Positions 45,388-58,171 of a stretch of DNA of 64,000 nucleotides are shown here, one piece after another. Source of the DNA: Rotaria socialis (taxonomy: Eukaryota; Rotifera; Eurotatoria; Philodinida; Philodinidae); NCBI GenBank assembly GCA_905331475.1, contig CAJNYU010002049.1, positions 182,723-246,722 on the forward strand, given 5' to 3'. Under the pieces are notes generated by a model. The model saw only the letters and a list, made by a program, of their open reading frames with translations. It was not told where the DNA came from and did not search any database. The translations under genes and the position numbers were made by a program. The first letter of the stretch is position 1. Each line of letters begins with the position of its first letter.

Positions 45388-48300
45388 TCTTGGAATTTTC
45401 TTGGCTAGATATTTAAAAAGAAATATTATTATTAATTACTTGCTAGAGTTGTTGTTACTTTTGGATCTCTTTATTGAAAATAGAGATTGTTAATTAAAAT
45501 TGTTCATATCTCTTTTCTAGTTAATCGATATTCATGTTCGGTCAGGCTGTTATAAATTAAAACTAACGTATAGAAAATAGAATGATTATATATTTTTATT
45601 TTCTCTTATAATACTACGAATCTTCATGAATATATTGAAAGATGAGGATGCATGAATTATCGAACTGATTTTTACTCGATAAATGAAAAAGTCATAAGAA
45701 ATAATATGTATTTCTGAGAATTTCGATACAAAAAAGTATTTTCAGATAGTAAAAATGATGAAGACATATTTAACAAGTGATTAAGACGAGAAAATTCAGC
45801 ACCAATATTTTAAACTAGCAAAATCTCATATTTCATAGTAAGTAGATGGTTGTAGTTAAAAATTTTCTCTTTAGTTGTAATTACTCATCGTTAACTCGCT
45901 ACAAATATTTTTAATAATTGAAAGGCCCAAAGAATTATCGCTGGCGACTATTGAGACAAAATTATCTTTCTCACAATTCATGATACTGTGAAAGTTTCTT
46001 CAACCAACTTTAAAGTCGTTGAACACTGTTTTAATTTCAGTTACTGATAGTGATCAAAGCTTAAGTTTTCGTAGTTAATTAAAAATCTCCTTCTCATGTA
46101 CTATTCAGTACAATTGTCTTAGTTATCGTGAAATATCAAAAAAGGGTACTTTTTTTTATAAATATTCGCTGCTAAATACTGTTACATTCATGAAAGTCCT
46201 ATCTAAAAAATGAAGCTTTTCAAATGTAAAATTTTCGTGACACATCATCCATAGATGTTACTGTTAGTGTGGAGAAAAAAATGACTATTTTATTTCACAA
46301 AATCCTAAATAAAAACAAGAATTTCTATATAGTATAAAAAAAGACGCAAACTCTCAGTGCTTTGAAATTACATACTATTTGAAGAACAAAGGTGTCCTAC
46401 TCTAGGAACATATTGGTTCAATTGTCTTCGGGTTATATCGTTTATTACAGTGTCTAGTGAACACATTACATCTTAAATAGTTATTCGTTAACATATCGCT
46501 ATGTTGAGATCTTATTAGAAAAAATTAAAAGCGGAGTGCTTAAGTCTGTGCAAGTGGTAAACTCGTACTAATAGATTGTACGTGGATATCGAATTTCAAT
46601 TTACGAAATTTCTCAGATAAATTCTATAAAATCTTCGTAGCAAACAATGCACAAGATTTTTCCCTGAAAATAATGAGTAATAATTGTCAAGACTATGATT
46701 TAAATTGAATATAGAATTTTCTCACACTGAGTACTAGATTAACATGGATTGCGAGTGTTATGCCATAAATCACTTTCGGACAAAAATGACATTCGAATAT
46801 AACATATTTGCCTTCTACTAATGCGAACGGAAACTAGACGACAAGTGGCTATGTTGCATAATAACCATAGCATGCCGTTTTAACCTAACGTACAGCATCT
46901 TCCATTAAATAATAATGAACTGATGCATTAATCTTCATCACAAAAGAAAAATGCATTTGTCTATGCTCATGACAGATAAATATTTTATCTTCGATTTGCA
47001 CTGAATGAATGTTTCAACTATCACTAGCAGAATAGTCTCATACAAGAAAAATGAGAAAAGTAGTTTTGAAATATTTATTTTTCAATGATCCTTTGCGACC
47101 ATGAATTATCGGTTGAACTGCAGTTGAATGTTGTCGGTAGACATGATTATTTTCAAGCATACAAAATATGATCTAGAAGTTGATGATAAAGTGTTAAAAG
47201 AAGATTTTATGTTAATGATGCACATGGATAGAAGGCGTATGGAAGATCACAGTGCTACATAATATTACGTAAATTTTTACTTCGCATAGAAGGGATTCGT
47301 TTCACACGCATATTTTTCTGTATTCGAATGGTAACGATAAAAGAAGTGGATATACGTTCACTGCGTGTCACAGTTTCATGTCGAAGATCGTCCTATATAA
47401 ACAGAAAGGAGAGACAATTCGTTTTTGATCCAGACGACATTTATGTTCTGTTCCGATGAGTATTTATCTAACCGATCGAGCTATTTATTATTCACTGTAT
47501 TTATCGAAAGATGGCACTTGAAATCCTGCTCAGGATGTTATACTACATCCACGTAGGCAATAAAAAAACACATAATAGGTACGATGAGCACTCAAAACGG
47601 TTCTTATCGAAAATAGATGTTCGACTTTTCGAGGAGTGTCGAATCCACCAACTCGAGAAAAAGAAATATATCTGAAGAATGTTACATAGTGCTCAGTTAG
47701 AGACAAGCGCTAGATAGGTCATAGCTTGAAGAGACAAAGTTAATTTTCCTCCGTCGAAATTTATTAAAAAATAGTTTCACAAATATCTCCTTCATACAAC
47801 TACCTTATAAGAACGATATATATTTTTACACAAATATTCCTTAATGAAATAATTTTCTGAAAAATATCTAGACAGTAAATGCTCAAAAGAAGAAAAGAAA
47901 AAGAGACTACTGTTTTTTGACACTGTATGGGCGAAAACATAATCGTAATAAATACTGTACCATGAATCTTTGATAAAATCTAAAAATATTGACTTTATAT
48001 TATATCTCGACAAAAAACTATTTAACGAATCCGATACTTATCAAATAAGTTCCTAAAATAGCATCCAAAACTCAAAGAAAGGACAATTCGTTAGTCAGAC
48101 ATAAAAATTTCTTCACTTTCGATTAGGATTTTTTCAATATTTCTAAAACGTTTAGTAGATATTAATAGAAGTTACGAGTTCTATCCTTGTAAGACGTAAC
48201 AGAATAAATGTCATGAAAAGAGTAGAGCTCACGATTAGTTTCGATGTTTGACAACTATTCATCGTAAGTATTCATATTTTAATCTTCTGTTTACTGATTA

Positions 48301-49116
48301 TTCGATCGATTGTCGATGCCTTGAGATTCTCGAGTCAAAAATGAGATATCTATATTAAAGCATACTATCTTACGTTGGTAGGATCTAATGAAATTGTTGG
48401 ACTACTCGAAAACTTTATGCTTCACTAACCCATTGCCGAGCCCTCGATCCATCGAAAAATAAGAGTCCACGGAGTGGTAAGTATTAGATTTCAAAACATA
48501 TAAACAGCCTTAAATCGAAGTGCCGAAATCTCTATCGAATGATCGCTTGAATATAAAGAATACAATTTCCTTCATCTTTTTCGATTTAATATAATTGTGC
48601 AGCGGAAAAATGTAAATCATTAAAATTTCTTTATTTTGAAGTTTTTCAATGCATATATTTTTGTTTCCTCTCAAAATACTATCTTCATTTCTGTATGGTC
48701 CGAATAGACAACTTGATGATGTTCGATCTATTAAGTCAATAGCATTGACTCAATCTAATGATCAGATATAGACTGAAAAGGTTAGAGAGAAAGACAAGTA
48801 ACATTCTACTCATGAAACGATAGAATTTAGTTCGACGTATTTAGGATATTACCAACTGCGTATTTTTCAAGTTCAGCAATAACGCATTTCGCAACAATAA
48901 AAAATAGAACATCGAACATATTACGAAAGTTAGTATGTCGCTTCAGATCTCTCTTTAGAATCTCAACTTTATTCTGATCATTTTCCTGAATTTATTTTGA
49001 CGATTTTTAACCTAGCAAAATTGGCATAGGATACATATCTTATATTACAGTTCATAAAATATATTGTCAGTAATTATGTATTTGAACCACATAACGACAG
49101 AAGGAACATCTTTAAA
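45388..49116. other. No gene recognised
   Basis: 3.7 kb of AT-rich DNA with no credible frame, tRNA or repeat. The largest gene-free stretch in the window; the frame at 47792-48013 is not supported. Confidence 0.6.
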
Positions 49117-49380
49117 TAGGGATGTAACAATACCATTTGGAGACGCATAAAGATTGCCAATTTTCACAATGAAAGTCTACCAATACCAACCAATACTTTG
49201 CGTTAGTTATAACCAGCGAAGTTAGCTCTATCTGATAGGAGTATATAAAATACTAATACCAACAGAAAGGATCCTCAGTATTGGTGAATATTTGCTAAAA
49301 AATTTGGTTGGTATTGGTAGATTTTCATTGTGAAAATTGGCAACTTTTATCTGTTTCCAAATGGTATTGTTACATCCCTA
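49117..49380. mobile_element. 264-bp hAT-type MITE
   Basis: Long, nearly identical terminal inverted repeats of about 80 bp starting TAGGGATGTAACAATACC. Flanked by a perfect 8-bp duplication TCTTTAAA (49109-49116 and 49381-49388). The two arms differ at only a few positions. Non-coding. Confidence 0.9.
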
Positions 49381-49388
49381 TCTTTAAA

Positions 49389-50201
49389 GCAAATAAAAAC
49401 ATTTAAATCCAAAAGAATAAAAAATAAAAATTTCTTAATAATGTACAATTTTCTGCTGCGTGATTAAATTCCATCCCAAACGATGAACAAAGCTATATTC
49501 TTTCTATGCAGTATACATTTTCTGTTGAATTCAAGCACTATCATTGAATATTAAATTTTTTCAATCAGTGAGATCATAAACAAAAAAATGTAAAATTTAA
49601 AAAAAAGGGAGTTTTATTCTGCGATAACAAATACCAAGAAATTCTCATATGACTTATAATTATTTTATCTGTTCTGCTGTAAATGTATGCATGTAATATT
49701 AAATCGAGCTCTCAAAGCTACATGACGTCCATCAATATGTTTGACTTAGCAAACACAACGAAGAAAAATATTTAAAAGAGATCAAACTGGCTGGTTTTGT
49801 TATGTTTTATCATATTGAGAAGCCGGCAACGAATAGAACTATAAATAAGTTTGTTCTGTTTTCTCCTATTATTATTACTAGATCTCATAGTATTGACGGG
49901 AAGCTTTAGCTTTCATTCCGCGTTATTGCTGTTGCCGTGTTTTGAAGCAACAAAATAATTTCTTTCAGTAGACAAATGCAAGAAAAATCGGTTGCTAGGC
50001 CTAGAATAGAACAGAATGATAAAATAAAATAGACTTCAAGCTATTTTTCTTTTCCTTTCTCTCATTAAAAATTTCCTCGGTGATACTAGTCTTTTTCAGA
50101 AAAAGGAGAGTACTAGCGTAAACACATTTGAACTCATATTGTAGACTTTGCTATCGAGAAAAAGCTCACTTTCTTTAGCATTCATTAAATAAAATTGTGT
50201 C
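49389..50201. other. No gene recognised; upstream region of PLAC8 gene A
   Basis: AT-rich; no distinct motif apart from a tct-rich stretch near 50045-50060. Confidence 0.5.
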
Positions 50202-50697
50202 ATGGCAGTGCAAGGTGAATGGTATGGTAAGTATTATTTTTATTCGAAAAATAAAATAATTTATCCGTTTTACGAATTTAAAGAGTCACTGTTTGGTTGT
50301 TTTGATGATTTTGGTTCATGCATTTGTGGCTGGTGTTGTGTACCATGCTTGTTCGGTGAGAATGCCCAAAAGATTGATAACAGCAATTGTTGCTTGTGGT
50401 GTTGTGCTTACACTCTTCTTGGTCATTGTTACCTATGTTGGATTCCACACTACATGAAACGCCAAACCCTTCGACAAAAATACGGCTTACGAGAAGATCC
50501 TTGTGCTGATTGTCCAACAACAGCTTGTTGTGGCCCATGTGCTCTCTGTCAAGAAGCTCGCTTTCTGAAACGCAGAGGTATGTAAATTAGGATACTAAAA
50601 TGAAATCATTTATTGTCTTTTTAATGCTATAGCTTTGCAACCAGGTGTTGCGGCAGGTGCTGTTCCACATACAGTTCAACCTGGCCCATACTATTAA
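50202..50697 (+). CDS. PLAC8-domain protein A
   Basis: Two exons, 50202-50577 and 50633-50697, with a 55-bp GT-AG intron, give 146 residues. Cysteine-rich PLAC8 (Cys-rich, plant FWL/cornifelin) domain: FGCFDDFGSCICGWCCVPCLFGENA, then CCLWCCAY with a short hydrophobic stretch, HCYLCWIPHYMKRQTLRQKYGL, and the C-terminal CCGPCALCQEARFL. Related proteins are membrane-associated and linked to metal handling or cell-size control in other organisms; the role here is unknown. The tail is short and Pro/Gly-rich (QPGPYY). Exon 1 has the same length (376 nt) as in the paralogue 5.4 kb downstream. Confidence 0.87.
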
Positions 50698-50935
50698 ATG
50701 CAAAAACTAAGGCTTGATTAACTCATAACCAATGATATTGACATAAACATTCCATTTATTATTCATCATTAAAACTCTTCTCTCTCATATTTCATTTAAT
50801 TCATAATAAAAACCGATGACTAAATATTGACCAAAACAATGAATGATTTGTTCTCATAATTGTCGAAAACAACAGGAAAAACTAAGAGAGTTTAACAGGT
50901 TATCAAAAGAAACTACAACAAAAATGGAGTGACTA

Positions 50936-51753
50936 TCATTTACCACAAATAGAAATCCACAGACACATCTATACATCATATCCACACTTGTGGTGAAAAA
51001 AACAAATATGACCCATTCTGGTGACCAAATAGGGATTTTTGATTTAGGTACTTTTCAATTTAGGGATTTTGTTTTTTATATACTATATGCTGTTCAAGTC
51101 ACAACCGAACAGGGTCCCTGTTAGGGGTTCACCAGTACCAGTATACTGGTTACTGGTAATACTAGTGATCAAAATCGACTCTCTGAGTTTCTGATAAGCG
51201 AAATTACTTTTCGAAATGATTCTAATAGATATCGAATATGTATGATTCTGGTTACTAGAATCACCTTTCGAAACGTAATTCTATTTATCAGAAACTCTTA
51301 GAGCTGATTGTGGTTACCAGAATCATACATATTCGATATCTATTAGAATCATTTCGAAAAGTAATTTCGCTTATCAGAAACTCAGAGAGTCAATTCTGGT
51401 CACCAGTATTACCAGTAACCAGTATACTGGTACTGGTGAACCCCTAACAGGGATCCTGTTCGGTTGTGACTTGAACAGCATATAGTATATAAAANCAGAA
51501 ACTCAGAGAGTCGATTTTGATCACTAGTATTACCAGTAACCAGTATACTGGTACTGGTGAACCCCTAACAGGGACCCTGTTCGGTTGTGACTTGAACAGC
51601 ATATAGTATATAAAAAGCAAAATCCCTAAATTGAAAAGTACCTAAATCAAAAATCCCTATTTGGTCACCAGAATGGGTCATATCTGTTTTATTCACCACA
51701 AGTGTGGATATGATGTATAGATGTGTCTGTGGATTTCTATTTGTGGTAAATGA
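50936..51753. mobile_element. Palindromic foldback element, with internal duplication at an N
   Basis: Ends TCATTTACCACAAATAG in inverted orientation, next to TA on both sides (50934-50935 and 51754-51755), so a TA duplication is likely. The arms pair over several hundred bases around a centre near 51265. In the right arm about 125 bp (51371-51494) is repeated directly after a single N at 51495, which looks like an unmerged assembly overlap. Non-coding. Confidence 0.75.
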
Positions 51754-51755
51754 TA

Positions 51756-52155
51756 ACCAACCGAAAATGAAACATTCATCTCAAATCTCTATTTGACAGG
51801 CGAATCCACAGTGTTCGGTCGAGATATTCACCTTCTTCTTTGAAATTTATGCATGTTATATTCTAAAATTAAAGATTTGATACAAGAATATAAACTTAGA
51901 TAGACATCCTTGTAACATTTTTATTTCTAGTATTGAATTTTTTTTGAATCTTCTAATACGACGTCTATGCATATCATACAGATAGTGAGGATTTATAGAG
52001 GAATAACGCCATAATTTTGAGCAGATGATAATAAAAAATGCTAAAACGAATCATCACCAACGACATCAATAATTTGATTGCATCCATCCGCTCCTTCAAA
52101 ATTTCTTGGGTACACCAAAAATTTTGGCAACTAAGCTAGTCAGACAAGCTAAACT
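51756..52155. other. No gene recognised
   Basis: AT-rich spacer between two mobile elements. Confidence 0.6.
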
Positions 52156-52163
52156 CTTATTTG

Positions 52164-53149
52164 TAGAGTCCTGCGGGGCAAACCGGGCTGTCCCGAAAAC
52201 ATTTCGGGACAGGACAAACGGGATTGGGACAATTCGAAAAATTCAGTGTCCCGAATTTTGAAATCATTACATAAAAACGTGTGATGCACTTTAAATTTTT
52301 TATTTATAACAAACATCTTAATGTTAAAATGGAAAGCAAAAAAAAGAAATATTGGAAGATGCACTGAAAATTGTTTATTATCATTATCTTTTCAGGCGTT
52401 TCTTCATATAATTATGGACTGCCTGTCGTCAATTTAATTTTTTTCTAATGTTGCTCAAGGTGTTGAGTCAGTTGAGTTTTCTTTCTTTACACACTTTAAC
52501 AATTAAGAGATAAATTTCATTTAAAGAGCGTATGAAAATTAATTGATACAAAAATTGATCAACATTAATTGGTTCATGCGAAAATTAGTCGAATTTTATT
52601 TTAAAAAAACCTTTCGGATTAGAACTAGTAGTTGATAGTAATGAGTTTAATAATGATAAAAAAAGGAATTTTCGCATAATGATAGACAAATTGTTGATAT
52701 AAAAGAGAGCACATGTGTGTCAGAGATATGGAAGTTAGTATAGACATACATTACCTTCAATAAACTAATACATTTTAAATAACATCTATCACAATAAACT
52801 CGATTTGACTTATCTAATAATGATTAGATTAAGATACTCTTCGTCGGTTATATAAAATGTTAATATGCTATGAAAACAGGAGTACTCTTCTTTTCAAATA
52901 TCTTCACTTACTTCGAGCAGAGTTCAAAGTACCAGTTTCTATTTTTGATAAAAACAAATTAATTTTTATCCATAAATTTGTCGACCAATTTTTGTTCGAC
53001 AAATTTTCACTCTTCCTCTATTTTCATATTGTTCAGGTAGCAAAGGTCTTTTGTTTTCTTTGACGGAACTACGCAATATTTAAAACTTTTTTGTCTCAAC
53101 GGACAAACGGGATTCCGGGACACGACAAAGTTTGTCACGCAGGTCTCTA
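52164..53149. mobile_element. 986-bp hAT-type non-autonomous element
   Basis: Terminal inverted repeats TAGAGTCCTGCGGGGCAAAC and, on the other strand, TAGAGACCTGCGTGACAAAC. Flanked by a perfect 8-bp duplication CTTATTTG (52156-52163 and 53150-53157). Sub-terminal GTCCCG/CGGGAC motifs recur in both orientations, as is usual for hAT transposase binding. AT-rich interior without transposase. Confidence 0.9.
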
Positions 53150-53157
53150 CTTATTTG

Positions 53158-54113
53158 CTTGAGTGTAAATCTTAAAAAATAAACTCAAAAGTTAATTTCA
53201 GATTAAATTACAACTTTGATTGATTTCTAGCTAAAATATCCTAGTTTTGCTCGTAAAAAAACGTTGTAGATTCAACGTGCATTTCTACATAAGAAATAGT
53301 TTTATATTAATAGTCAAGGTATTTTCTTTTATATTCTAATCTAAGAGGATAAAACTAATAATCATGAATCTCTAAGAGAAATAGTCAAAAAAATATTTTT
53401 AAACGAATTATCCTGAAAATGTTATAAGTGCATATTTAAATAAAGAAGTTGCTCCCAAATAAATATGTTCTGTATTCAGGAGTTTCGACTTTGGCCAATA
53501 AAACTTTTGGTCACTGGCAATTCGCCGTAAGGACGAAATATCAAAAGGTATATTGACGAGTGTCGAGTTAGCGAAAGTCTTTTTGATAAAATTCGGAGAA
53601 GCCTTTTGTATATTATTCAAACGAAAATGTGACTGAAATGAGACTAAATCTATGAAGAAAAAAGCATCAGATAAAGCACTCGTCGCAATTGTTCACTAGT
53701 CCTTTTTTTTCTATTTATCTTTGATACGTATAATTTTATGTGAACTGGATTATTTCTACATAAACAAGAACGACTTTTCCATCAACTAATCCTCCTACTG
53801 TTCCATGTTGAATACAATGAAAACTAAAAGTTGTACTTTTGATCGGAAAATTATTCATTTTAAGGAGAAAACAAACGACATTTAGTGACTATGAATAATG
53901 CAATTAAAACTCTCAATTTTCAAAGCCTAACGGTATCAACGAAAGTAAGTGTTGATGTGATGATATTTTTAGTTTCAAAACTCAAAGCATTGGTATTATG
54001 AGATTCATTGTTGACCAAGAGTTAATCTTTAAACCATAATTTTGGACGAGAAAAAAAGATAATATTTATTGTACTTGAAATTTGTTTTCAAAGTATAGCT
54101 TAGTATCGATTGT
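53158..54113. other. No gene recognised
   Basis: AT-rich. The minus-strand frame at 53408-53620 has no known domain. Confidence 0.6.
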
Positions 54114-54121
54114 ACTCTGTC

Positions 54122-55185
54122 CAGAGACCGAAATCGAATCGAATTGCCGAATAATTCGATTCGATTCGATTCGTCTGGGGCGAATCGAATCGATTCCGAA
54201 TGGAACTTCAAAACTACCGAATCGAATCGAATGAATAAAAAAATAATTGAAAAAAAGCCGAATCGAATCGAATGATACTTCTAGAAAAGAGGTCGAATCG
54301 AATCGATTCGTTTTTTTTCAGTTTCATTCGGCTATTGAAAATCATTTTCTTTGTTCTGGTGTTATGGTCGAGGGCAGTTGACTAGTATAAGAGATGACGC
54401 ATGAAAAAGGACGTCCACTGTTTCTCTTTCTTTGTTTCTGTCAGTCGTGCTTATTTAATGGTCATCCCTGTTCTGTTCATATCGTTATCATGGTCAAGTG
54501 CATTTTGATTGGCATAAGAAATGCTCACTTACAACGAGCGTTCCATCTTTCTTTCTTTTTTCGTTAGTCAATTTAGGCCCCAATCACACTGAGAAGTAAA
54601 TTAACATTATAGTTGAATTAAGCCATGTGACTGGTGCATTAAGAGTTAAGTAATACTTTACAGGTGATTTTAACTCTTAATGTAACAATTAGATTACTGA
54701 ATAAGACTTTAACTTTATTCACATTTCCAGTGCGATTGGGGTCTTGATATCAACCTCTTTATTTATTAAGTATGGCTACGGTCAACTGTAAATATAGATC
54801 CATATACAGTAAATGATATTATTTTTCTTCGTTCTATAGAAAATAAACTTATTTAATTAGTCTACTTAGATGTGTTAATTAATTTATATTTTATGTGTTC
54901 TTTCTTGAAAAAAATGAATAATTCTTATGTATATCTTCATAAATTATATTTATTCAACATATTTCTATAGAAGATCGACAGACTATTCTCATTCTAAGAT
55001 GTCAGTCTGAAAACAACAATAGTATGTAATAGTGAATACCATATTTTGTAAACCCAATTTGAGTCGAATCGAATTGAATCGAATTACAATTTTAAAAAGA
55101 CCAGAAAACCCGAATCGAATCGAATCACAGTCCTAAAAAGCCGAATCGAATCGAATGGCACTTTTGCCATCGGTTTCGGTCTCTG
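54122..55185. mobile_element. hAT-type element with TCGAA satellite-like ends
   Basis: Terminal inverted repeats CAGAGACCGAAATCGA and CAGAGACCGAAACCGA. Flanked by a perfect 8-bp duplication ACTCTGTC (54114-54121 and 55186-55193). The first 200 and last 130 bases are packed with runs of the 5-mer ATTCG/CGAAT in opposite orientations. No transposase. A 168-bp MITE is nested inside. Confidence 0.9.
54576..54743. mobile_element. 168-bp nested MITE, possibly PIF/Harbinger-like
   Basis: Inverted ends GGCCCCAATCACACTG and GACCCCAATCGCACTG. Flanks are TTA on the left and TTG on the right, an imperfect 3-bp duplication compatible with PIF/Harbinger. It lies wholly inside the hAT element at 54122-55185, so it is younger. 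Confidence 0.65.
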
Positions 55186-55193
55186 ACTCTGTC

Positions 55194-55995
55194 TACATAA
55201 TGTGTTACTGATTGATACTTTAAAAATAGTTTGAGAAAAATTCACATTTCTGTAGTATCAAACTCAGTTCTATAGTTGATCATGTAATATTTCAAAGCTT
55301 GTAATTCGTGGCTTATAGATTCATGTAATAAACAATTTAGATTTTGCTATATTTCATTATGTATATTATATAGGAGAACGATGAATTGCGTTTTTACTCA
55401 AATTTATCTTGACAAATTCTTCAATGAAAATTTTAGATGTGTATATAGAATATATACACGTATATCATGCGTAGCAGTTTTTATTTTATTTTCAAATCGT
55501 TGAATTCAAAAAAAAATTGGTAAATTGGTGAAGATGAAAAGAGCAGTTCTTTCGCTTACGTACGAAAAATTTAAGGGTAACCAATTCAAAAGAAAAAAAA
55601 ATCGATATAGAGCTATTTTTAAAACAATCATTATAAAGAAAGAATAAAACAAAGTTTTTCTGCTGATGGTGATGTCAGTAACTAACACACAAAACAACTC
55701 TCATATAGTCATGACTACTCAGTATTTGTTATTCATTTTTTCGCACTGTTTACACAAAGAATAATTCAGTTAAAAGAGTTGCAGAAGAAAATTCAGAGTG
55801 CCGAACAGCAAAATAAAGGTAAATATTGGACAAACGCCTCCGTTGCTGTGTCTTTCTCTAGCAACAATCACAGTATTTATTCTACACTTGTGCGGTAGCG
55901 ACGCTATAAAAATACAATACTCATGCATATGCATTGATATAGTTGGTCGTTAATACAAAGCTACTTTTTGCAGATTTATCATTTGAAATTGTACT
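55194..55995. other. No gene recognised; upstream region of PLAC8 gene B
   Basis: AT-rich, no distinct motif. Confidence 0.5.
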
Positions 55996-56475
55996 ATGGC
56001 TGGTTATCAAGAATGGAATCGTGAGTATTATTCTTATTCTAAAAATTGTGTAGCTCATATCGTATACTACTTGCTAGAAAGCTTATGTGGGTGCTGTGAC
56101 GATTGTGGCTCATGCATTTGTGGCTGTTTGTGTCCTCCGTGCTTGTTTGGTGAGAATGCTCAAAAGATTGATAACAGCAATTGCTGCTTGTGGTGTTTTA
56201 TATACATTATTCTTGGTCAGTGTTACCTATGTTGGGTTCCACACTGCATGAAACGCCAAGCCCTTCGACAAAAATACGGCTTACGAGAAGATCCTTGTGG
56301 TGACTGTCCAACAACAGCTTGTTGTGGCCCATGTGCTCTCTGTCAAGAAGCTCGATTTCTTAAAAACATCAGTATGTTTGAATATTTAACTGAAACAATT
56401 TATTGTCTTTTTATTCTCGTAGATATGCGGCAAGGAATGGGTCCGAATACAGTTCAGCCTGGCAGAAACTATTAA
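55996..56475 (+). CDS. PLAC8-domain protein B
   Basis: Two exons, 55996-56371 and 56423-56475, with a 51-bp GT-AG intron, give 142 residues. The open frame reads through the intron, so an unspliced form would also be translatable to the same stop. Same domain layout as gene A: CGCCDDCGSCICGCLCPPCLFGENAQ, CYLCWVPHCMKRQALRQKYG, TTACCGPCALCQEARFL. The middle and C-terminal parts are nearly identical to gene A while the first 40 residues differ, which fits a tandem duplication. Membrane-associated by analogy; function unknown. Confidence 0.87.
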   Translation: MAGYQEWNREYYSYSKNCVAHIVYYLLESLCGCCDDCGSCICGCLCPPCLFGENAQKIDNSNCCLWCFIYIILGQCYLCWVPHCMKRQALRQKYGLREDPCGDCPTTACCGPCALCQEARFLKNISMFEYLTETIYCLFILVDMRQGMGPNTVQPGRNY

Positions 56476-58128
56476 ATTCAACAATCATCGTTTTTTATTA
56501 ACTTATAAATAACTGCATTCATAAATTCATGCGCATGATTTCACTGTGTACTCGTATTCTTTGCTTGCTTAATTATTGCAGTTCTCTCAAATGAAAAGTG
56601 TTCATTTATTCAAATAAATGTTTCATTTTTTATGATTGCCCCGGAGAAATGAAACATATCACGAATGCATAAAAATCATTTTTTTAAATGTGGCCAAAAG
56701 GGTGGATGCAAAGGAATCGAAAAACACTTTTTGAGTTAAATAAATAACTGAGTGTCATTTCATGTCCTTCACTAGCAATTTCTTTTGTTTATTTTTTACT
56801 TTTGTTGATCCTTATAAAAGTATTTTACAATTTAGACGAAAATAAAGAATCAAAGTTTCAAATAGGAGCTACGGGATTACTCTAAACCTTGTTAATACCT
56901 ATAGCCGTCAGATTGCCCTTTGTTTATGTTTTGATAGCAACCAATGGTAAAAAGCATCGTGCTACTTTACAAGAGTATCTTAGCAATCCTGAAGGAAAAT
57001 AATAGGGAGCTATTAAGATGACTAAAATTGTTCTACAGAATTTTTGAAAATTGCAGTCGTCTTTCAAATCTGAATGACTCAAATACATTTGTGAATGCTC
57101 TTATAAAATATAGTGTTTAATTCTTCTGTGTAGATAAAAATCAATAATTAAGATATTCACGATGAACGAATATCGGATGTTGTTTTGTCACAATTTGCAT
57201 ACGATCACTGTAAAAAGCGAGAATAGATTCATTCATGTCATTGTGAAAAGCCACTAAAAATATCCTAAGACTTATTGAGATACGTAATAATGTGCAATGA
57301 TTTCTGTTTTACATCTAATCATGCATCGCAGCGCTTGCCAGGATTCCAGCGAAAAAAGTATTCGTAAAGGACACCCCCTCGGGATTTATCAGGACACTGC
57401 GATGTATGCATCAAATGTATCGGTAACTCATAGTTACTTTGCTTCTTGAAGAAGCATTACACATTAAAATGATGCGATATTAAAAAACAGAGAGAGCAAA
57501 AAAATAGAAAATAATTGGAGAGTAGCAACAAATCAAACAAAAAAACTACTGTCAATAAACACAAGAAAAAGACTGCTGTTCGCAACGCAGAAATAAACTA
57601 GATGGTATTTGAGTTTCACTCGAATACGAATGTGATGCGAAGCTTGAATCGGATCTTCATGAAAAACTAAAATTTAACGGAAAAGGAACAAGCAATCTTA
57701 AAATTCCGTGTTCACAGAATCATTACATTTTTGTTTTAGTTCTCAAGTAATCATAATAGAATTCATTGCTGAGAAAACATTTTTTTGTGATTATCACCAT
57801 AATCCTAGAGAATGCTTTTAATTGAACATTAAATTATTTCAATGATTCACTATCTTAAACCAGATGCGAAGAAATAGACTATTGGCTACTATTGCTTGAT
57901 GACATCATTTTAATTATCTCACAACAAATTTCTTTCATTTTCGTCATTTTGGAACCACATTGATGAACGAACGGAACTGCAGATTCAAGATTGGAAAACA
58001 GGGGCAAAAAGTTCGATCTTGATACTTCGATCTCACGTTTCAACAAATTTCCTATGATTTTTGGTTCTCGAGATCATCGTGCCACAAAACGACGAAATGA
58101 TGCGTACGGTCAAGTAAAAAGCAAAAAA
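56476..58128. other. No gene recognised
   Basis: AT-rich. A GC-richer patch at about 57325-57410 has CATCGCAG at both ends in inverted orientation but no target duplication. The plus-strand frame at 57991-58215 has no known domain and overlaps the repeat that follows. Confidence 0.5.
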
Positions 58129-58171
58129 ACTCGCGACGGACTACAAGAATGCTGTGCGTCGCACCGCATTA
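58129..58171 (-). repeat. Hairpin repeat unit, single copy
   Basis: Reverse complement of the unit at 63851-63893 with two mismatches. Contains a hairpin (AATGC...GTGCG/CGCAC...GCATT) next to ACTCGCGAC, preceded by an A-run that corresponds to the T-run of the other copies. Confidence 0.75.

Noticed and set aside
57325..57410. GC-richer patch with CATCGCAG at both ends in inverted orientation
   Set aside because: Beyond about 10 bp the ends do not match, and no target duplication of any usual length was found.
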